From NCBI RefSeq assembly GCF_900103805.1, contig NZ_FNIB01000006.1:62001-126000 (forward strand): a stretch of DNA of 64,000 nucleotides, in the 5' to 3' direction. The position numbers were made by a program, and so were the translations under genes. The notes under the pieces are model-generated. The model made no database searches. It was not told the origin of the DNA and saw only the letters and a list, made by a program, of their open reading frames with translations. The DNA is from Cryobacterium flavum (lineage in GTDB: Bacteria; Actinomycetota; Actinomycetes; Actinomycetales; Microbacteriaceae). The first letter of the stretch is position 1. Each line of letters begins with the position of its first letter. Of the stretch, positions 59,992-64,000 are shown piece after piece.

Positions 59992-60918
59992 CTACACGCC
60001 GGGCGCGTTCAGCGGCGCCGCGGCGTCGGCGGCCCACTCGTTGAGCGAGCCGTCGTAGATCGACACGTGCTCGTTACCGGCGCGGATGAGCGCGAGAGCA
60101 CTCGCTGCCGCGGCGATACCGCCGCCGCAGTAGGTGACGAGGTGACCCGACGCACCCGCCGCTGAAGCCGTGACGGCCGGGGAAAGCGTTGCATCGAGCT
60201 GGTCACCGCGCAGGAACGCGTTCGTGGCAGGATCCACGAGCGTGCTGGCCGGCAGGCTGACACTGCCGGGGATGTGCCCGGCACGCGGGCGGGAACCGGC
60301 CGTGCCGGCGAATTCCGCCGGCGGCAGGGAGCAGACGAGGGCGGCATCCGCTACGCCTGCCACGATGGACTCGACGAAGCTCTTGTCGACCCACAGCTCG
60401 GGACGCGGCGCTGCCGTGAACCCGCCGACGACCCGCGGACGCACGCCGCCGGTCGCAAAGGGGCGCATTTCGGCGTGCCACTTGGTGAGGCCGCCGTCGA
60501 GCACGGCGACATCGTCGTAGCCGAAGGCGCGGAACAACCACCAGATGCGGGCCGCCCACTGGCCGACCACGGCGTCGTAGACGACTACGGTCGTGCCGTT
60601 GTCGATACCGACGGATGCCGCCGCCTTCTCGAACAGGTCGGCGTTCGGCCGGGAGAAATCAAAATCACCGGCAGGGTCGGAGAAGACGTCGAACAGGTCG
60701 GCGAACACGGCCCCGGGAATGTGCCCCTTGGTGAGGTAATCGTCACGACCGCTGAGGTAGCGGGGACCCGCCGCCCCCGACTTGGTCGTGGACGGGGCTA
60801 GCGCAAACACGGTGGCGTCGAGAATGACCAGGTTGTCGGAACCGAGATGATCGGCAAGCCACTGGGTCGAGACAACGGGGCTGGACACAAGGCGCGAAGG
60901 CGGAACGGGAGAACTCAT
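59992..60918 (-). CDS. Thiosulfate / 3-mercaptopyruvate sulfurtransferase
   Basis: The 308-residue protein has two rhodanese domains. The C-terminal active site has Cys264 in VTYCGGGIAAAASAL; the N-terminal domain lacks the Cys (VVVYDAVVGQWAARIW). It moves sulfane sulfur to cyanide or another acceptor. The CGGGIAA loop is typical of this two-domain group. The start has TAGCCT six bases before the ATG, so the mRNA is probably leaderless. Confidence 0.88.
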   Translation of the reverse strand: MSSPVPPSRLVSSPVVSTQWLADHLGSDNLVILDATVFALAPSTTKSGAAGPRYLSGRDDYLTKGHIPGAVFADLFDVFSDPAGDFDFSRPNADLFEKAAASVGIDNGTTVVVYDAVVGQWAARIWWLFRAFGYDDVAVLDGGLTKWHAEMRPFATGGVRPRVVGGFTAAPRPELWVDKSFVESIVAGVADAALVCSLPPAEFAGTAGSRPRAGHIPGSVSLPASTLVDPATNAFLRGDQLDATLSPAVTASAAGASGHLVTYCGGGIAAAASALALIRAGNEHVSIYDGSLNEWAADAAAPLNAPGV

Positions 60919-60924
60919 GGTGCA

Positions 60925-60930
60925 AGGCTA
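60925..60930 (-). promoter_or_regulatory. -10 hexamer of a leaderless promoter for the sulfurtransferase gene
   Basis: TAGCCT on the minus strand, six bases before ATG 60918. Confidence 0.5.
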
Positions 60931-60989
60931 GCGGGGGCTGCCGACACCCGACGGAACCGGTGCCGGGTCGAGTCATCCGGCGACACAGT

Positions 60990-61008
60990 GGCCGGTGAAA
61001 CTCCGGCC
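60990..61008 (-). terminator. Hairpin after the LysM lipoprotein gene
   Basis: GGCCGG (60990-60995), seven-base loop, CCGGCC (61003-61008), two bases past the stop codon on the minus strand. Short and GC-only. Confidence 0.5.
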
Positions 61009-61010
61009 GG

Positions 61011-61493
61011 TTAGCGCGTCGTGGTCCAGTCCAGGTTGATGACCTGCTTGATGTAGATGTTTTCGCCGAGCCCCGGTACCGAGGGGTTCATGGTGAGCAG
61101 CAATTGCACCGGAATATTGAACCGCTGAGCGATGTCGAAGAACGCGTCGCCTTCGACGACGGTGTAGGTGAGTAGTGCGCCCGCACCGTCGGCGGTCGTG
61201 GTGCCGCGGGCTCCAGGCGTAGCGCCCTGGTCAGCGGCCGGCCCCTGCGGGAGCGGCACCGGCTCTGCGTTGGGAACGAGGTCGGGCACCGTCGGGTTCG
61301 GAATCAGCGCCGCCTCCTCGGTGGGAACGGGCGTCGGTGTCGGCGTGGGACTCGGTGTGGGCGTCGGCGTGACGGTCGGGGTGATGGTCACAGTGACGGC
61401 CGGAGCCGGTTCGCCGGCACAGCCAGCCATCGCCAAGAGCAGGAGAGCGGCAACGATGATGCCCCACGGGCGGCGTGCGAGTGTGCTGCGAAT
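61011..61493 (-). CDS. LysM-domain lipoprotein, apparent ATT start
   Basis: The 160-residue protein has a lipoprotein signal (RSTLARRPWGIIVAALLLLA, then MAGC with Cys25), a Thr/Pro repeat linker (about 33-65) and a C-terminal LysM domain (YTVVEGDAFFDIAQRFNIPV, then LLLTMNPSVPGLGENIYIKQV). LysM binds peptidoglycan, so it is an envelope protein. The frame that includes the signal has no ATG, GTG or TTG before the hydrophobic core; its first possible start is ATT at 61493, seven bases after AAAGGG, with a stop codon two codons upstream. A start at TTG 61436 would remove the signal peptide. Confidence 0.72.
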   Translation of the reverse strand: MRSTLARRPWGIIVAALLLLAMAGCAGEPAPAVTVTITPTVTPTPTPSPTPTPTPVPTEEAALIPNPTVPDLVPNAEPVPLPQGPAADQGATPGARGTTTADGAGALLTYTVVEGDAFFDIAQRFNIPVQLLLTMNPSVPGLGENIYIKQVINLDWTTTR

Positions 61494-61607
61494 GGTTCAA
61501 CCCTTTCAAGAGGCGTGCTGCGACATCGTCGATGCACGCGTTCAGCCAGTTTAGGCTGCCGACATGGCGGCAACACGGAGCTGACTACCCCCATTCAGGG
61601 GTATCCG

Positions 61608-62987
61608 TCAGCACTCGATGACGTTCACGGCGAGCCCGCCCTCGCTGGTTTCCTTGTACTTCGTCATCATGTCGAGTCCGGTCTGCCGCATGGTCTCGAT
61701 CACGGTGTCGAGCGAGACCAGGTGGGTTCCGTCGCCGTGCAGCGCCATCCGGGCTGCCGACACCGCGGTCGACGAGGCAATGGCGTTGCGCTCGATGCAG
61801 GGCACTTGCACGAGGCCCCCGACCGGATCGCAGGTGAGCCCCAAATGGTGTTCCATGGCAATTTCGGCCGCATTCTCCACCTGTCGCGGAGTGCCCCCGA
61901 GCACAGCGCAGAGCGCGCCGGAGGCCATGGCGCAGGCCGCGCCCACCTCGGCCTGGCAGCCGCCCTCGGCTCCGGAGATCGACGCGTTGGCTTTGACCAG
62001 GGAACCGATGGCCACAGCCGTGAGCAGATACCGACGGATGCCGGCGGCATCCGCTCCGGGAACGAAGCGCAGGTAGTAGTGACCGACGGCCGGGATGATG
62101 CCGGCCGCCCCGTTGGTCGGTGCGGTGACCACCCGGCCGCCAGCCGCGTTTTCCTCGTTCACCGCGAGCGCGAAGGCGTGCAACCACTCGGTGGAGGTGT
62201 CGCGGTCGCGCAGCGGCAGCCCGTCATATTCTTCCAGGCGCATACGTACCGCCGCGGCCCGACGCTTGACCTTGAGGCCCCCCGGCAGCAGCCCCGTGTG
62301 ACTGAGCCCGGCGTCGACGCAGGTGTGCATGGCATCCCAAATGGCGTCGAGGCCCGCGTCGAGCGCTGCCGCACCGTGGATCGCTTCCTCGTTGCGGCGG
62401 GCAACCTCGCAGATGGTGAGCTCGTGCGCTTCACACAGCGCGAGCAATTCGGCACTGGAATCGTAGGGGAGTGGTTGAGCGACACGGGCCTGTGCGCTCG
62501 AGCGTTCGGTGCCGCGGCGGATGAACCCGCCACCGATCGAATAGAAGGTTTCCTCGAGCAGGGGCGGGGCGTCCGTTTCCTTCGCCCAAGCAGTCAGCGT
62601 GAGCGCGTTAGGGTGGCCGGGCAGCCGGGTGCGCGGTTCGAAGTGCACGTCGTCGGTTTGGAAGGGAATGCTGTGCCCGCCGAGCAGGGTGAGCGAGGCT
62701 CCGTCGTTGAGCCCGGACCAGGCTCCGTGCACCTCGCTCGGATCGCAAGTCTCGGGGCGTAAGCCGGTCAGACCGGCCAGAACGGCGTCGGGGGTGCCGT
62801 GACCGAGACCTGTCGAACCGAGGGAGCCAAACAACGAGCAGCGGATGCGCCCCACCTCGCTTGAGCGGCCGGTCGCCACGAGGTCTTCGGCGAACACGCG
62901 GGCAGCACGCATCGGACCCACCGTGTGGGAACTGGACGGGCCGATTCCAATGGAAAACAGGTCCAGGGCGGAGACGTACGCTGTCAC
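61608..62987 (-). CDS. sdaA: L-serine ammonia-lyase (L-serine dehydratase)
   Basis: The 459-residue single-chain iron-sulfur serine dehydratase converts L-serine to pyruvate and ammonia. The beta domain ([25 protein letters not shown], 12-36) is followed by the alpha domain with [40 protein letters not shown] and the C-terminal NVIEC. The Cys residues at these motifs hold the [4Fe-4S] cluster and the C-terminal Cys is the tail that can enter the site. The start is GTG 62987, seven bases after TAGTCT, so the mRNA is probably leaderless. Confidence 0.93.
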   Translation of the reverse strand: MTAYVSALDLFSIGIGPSSSHTVGPMRAARVFAEDLVATGRSSEVGRIRCSLFGSLGSTGLGHGTPDAVLAGLTGLRPETCDPSEVHGAWSGLNDGASLTLLGGHSIPFQTDDVHFEPRTRLPGHPNALTLTAWAKETDAPPLLEETFYSIGGGFIRRGTERSSAQARVAQPLPYDSSAELLALCEAHELTICEVARRNEEAIHGAAALDAGLDAIWDAMHTCVDAGLSHTGLLPGGLKVKRRAAAVRMRLEEYDGLPLRDRDTSTEWLHAFALAVNEENAAGGRVVTAPTNGAAGIIPAVGHYYLRFVPGADAAGIRRYLLTAVAIGSLVKANASISGAEGGCQAEVGAACAMASGALCAVLGGTPRQVENAAEIAMEHHLGLTCDPVGGLVQVPCIERNAIASSTAVSAARMALHGDGTHLVSLDTVIETMRQTGLDMMTKYKETSEGGLAVNVIEC

Positions 62988-62994
62988 GCTCTTC

Positions 62995-63000
62995 AGACTA
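62995..63000 (-). promoter_or_regulatory. -10 hexamer of a leaderless promoter for sdaA
   Basis: TAGTCT on the minus strand, seven bases before GTG 62987. Confidence 0.5.
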
Positions 63001-63024
63001 TGTCACCAGGAGCCGTGACGCACG

Positions 63025-63054
63025 AACGCCTCGCACCGGAGGGTGCGAGGCGTT
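63025..63054. terminator. Terminator between the secreted protein gene and sdaA
   Basis: A perfect 13-bp stem (63025-63037 / 63042-63054) with a GGAG loop on the plus strand, 21 nt after the stop of the gene at 63076 on the minus strand. Confidence 0.85.
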
Positions 63055-63075
63055 TCGAGTGATGGGTGCTGAGCT

Positions 63076-63660
63076 CTACGCGATGGTAAACGTGATGGTC
63101 GATACGTACGGGTTGAGGGGGGAGTCGCCGATTGCGCCGGAAAAGTTGGAGCGGAAGGTGTTGGCCGGAACGGTGAGGCTGAAGGTCGGGGTGAGGGTGA
63201 AGGTGCCCTTGCCGAGGGTTGTCGAGCGAACGAGGGTCTGACCCGCGTTGCTCATGGTGACGGCGGCGGCGGTGGGAGCCGCGTCGGACCCGGCGCCCGC
63301 TGTGATCGTGCCCGGCGTGATGACGAGGTTGGTGGCTGCCAGAGTGCGAACGTCTCCGTCGACCGAGCCGGCAGCGCTTTTGAAGTCTACGACGCTGGCC
63401 GAGAGCGACCAAGCGGTGCTGGTGCCGCGTGCGTTGGTGATGGTCCACGCGGCGGTGCCAGTGGACGACTGGGCGTGGACGCCGTCGAGAACGACCGGGG
63501 TCATCGCGCTGGGCGCGGTCGGGTTGGCACTGAGGTTGCCGCCGCTGATGGTCGCGTTGACCGTGTCGGTGCTGTCGGCTGCATGGGCGGGCGAGAGGGC
63601 CAAGCCGAACAGGATGCCGGTCGCGATGATGATTCCGGCGGTTTTGATTGAAGCCTGCAT
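63076..63660 (-). CDS. Small secreted beta-rich protein (WxL-like)
   Basis: The 194-residue protein has a signal peptide (MQASIKTAGIIIATGILFGL then ALSPAHA) and a Thr/Ser/Ala-rich beta body. The end NPYVSTITFTIA is shared with the next gene (NPYVTVLTFTIS). The composition and beta-sandwich pattern resemble WxL-type cell-wall-associated proteins, but I cannot confirm the family. It begins at ATG 63660 after AGAGGA. A nearly identical tail on the next gene upstream shows a tandem duplication. Confidence 0.68.
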   Translation of the reverse strand: MQASIKTAGIIIATGILFGLALSPAHAADSTDTVNATISGGNLSANPTAPSAMTPVVLDGVHAQSSTGTAAWTITNARGTSTAWSLSASVVDFKSAAGSVDGDVRTLAATNLVITPGTITAGAGSDAAPTAAAVTMSNAGQTLVRSTTLGKGTFTLTPTFSLTVPANTFRSNFSGAIGDSPLNPYVSTITFTIA

Positions 63661-63950
63661 GGGGTGTCCTCTGATGGGTGCTGGTGAAGTGGGAACGCCA
63701 AAAGGCGTGTCCACGCAAAGTGTGGGTGAGCAGATGTCGCAGGCTGTGAACCGAACTCGTTATCCGCTGGGAACGAGTTCCGGAGGCGATAAATCAATAC
63801 TCACACGGTGGGCTCGCGAAGTGTGGGTTGGTGGCTCAGGGTTGAATCAGCGTTAGCGCAAGGTTGGCGCAATACCTTTAATGGGCGGTAGAGAAAGGGC
63901 ATTCGGGCAGGAGCGCTTGTAATAACAACCGGGCCCCCGGCCTCGATGCG
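63661..63950. other. Intergenic region with an operator-like inverted repeat
   Basis: This 290-bp stretch between the two secreted-protein genes has no gene. GAACTCGTT (63753-63761) and AACGAGTTC (63772-63780) form a perfect 9-base inverted repeat 10 bases apart, upstream of the gene on the minus strand. The rest I cannot interpret. Confidence 0.55.
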
Positions 63951-64000
63951 CTACGAGATGGTGAAGGTCAGAACCGTGACGTAGGGGTTCAGTGGCGAGT
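63951..64000 (-). CDS. C-terminal end of a second secreted beta-rich protein (partial)
   Basis: Only the last 16 codons are in the window, ending SPLNPYVTVLTFTIS-stop. They match the end of the gene at 63076 (SPLNPYVSTITFTIA) at most positions, so this is the end of a tandem paralog transcribed on the same strand. The body lies beyond the window edge. Confidence 0.7.
   Translation of the reverse strand, partial: SPLNPYVTVLTFTIS

Noticed and set aside
1..64000. CRISPR arrays, IS elements, prophage, rRNA
   Set aside because: I saw no regularly spaced repeats, transposase or integrase motifs, phage structural genes, or rRNA-like sequence.

Overview
The window is about 64 kb of high-GC, densely coded bacterial chromosome. 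Protein content and style (leaderless starts, TatA/TatC, an actinobacterial 6C-type small RNA, a DUF3516 Ski2-like helicase, a trans-sulfuration enzyme beside it, no rRNA or tRNA) point to Actinomycetota, most likely Microbacteriaceae (relatives of Cryobacterium, Salinibacterium or Leifsonia). The family assignment is inference. I see no insertion sequence, prophage, integrase or CRISPR array, so this looks like core or soft-core chromosome.

Layout. 0-9.5 kb: the end of a (methyl)citrate synthase; a phosphoribosyltransferase / S51-like peptidase / uracil-DNA glycosylase / GNAT run; an SDR; an amidase; an MMPL exporter divergent from a fur-katA oxidative-stress operon with a perfect inverted-repeat operator between them. 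9.5-20 kb: a small HExxH membrane protein, a flavin disulfide reductase, an enoyl-CoA hydratase-like protein, an arginase-family protein, PspA, a class I glutamine amidotransferase, a PLP trans-sulfuration enzyme with a 6C-like RNA upstream, a small Cys-rich protein and a gamma-glutamyltransferase. 20-27.6 kb: a two-gene FHA module, then the fructose PTS regulon fruR-fruK-fruA-ptsI-ptsH, read leftward from one strong promoter. 27.7-32.6 kb: sbcD-sbcC and a deoxyribonucleotidase. 32.7-36 kb: a RelE-like toxin-antitoxin pair and a polar amino-acid ABC importer. 36-46.5 kb: a RecQ helicase fused to a phosphoribosyltransferase-like tail, a DUF2087 protein, an M18 aminopeptidase, a DUF2236 protein, a sugar MFS porter, a degenerate DnaQ-BRCT protein and a DksA-like protein. 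46.5-57 kb: RNase HI, then narK-nasA-nasB for nitrate assimilation, tatA-tatC, a Tat-exported ferritin-like protein, a remnant of a deazaflavin-type reductase gene and a sulfite-oxidase-like molybdoenzyme. 57-64 kb: a Ski2-like helicase, a sulfurtransferase, a LysM lipoprotein that seems to start at ATT, L-serine dehydratase, and two tandem small secreted proteins (the second cut by the window edge).

Working together: fruR, fruK, fruA, ptsI and ptsH form a complete fructose uptake and phosphorylation unit. narK, nasA and nasB import and reduce nitrate. tatA and tatC lie beside genes for Tat-type cargo. fur and katA form a peroxide-response unit. SbcC and SbcD form one nuclease complex. Beyond single genes, at least eleven genes have a TANNNT hexamer exactly 6-7 nt before the start codon and no ribosome binding site, the signature of leaderless transcription. 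Several perfect or near-perfect palindromes lie in divergent intergenic regions, where they cannot be terminators.
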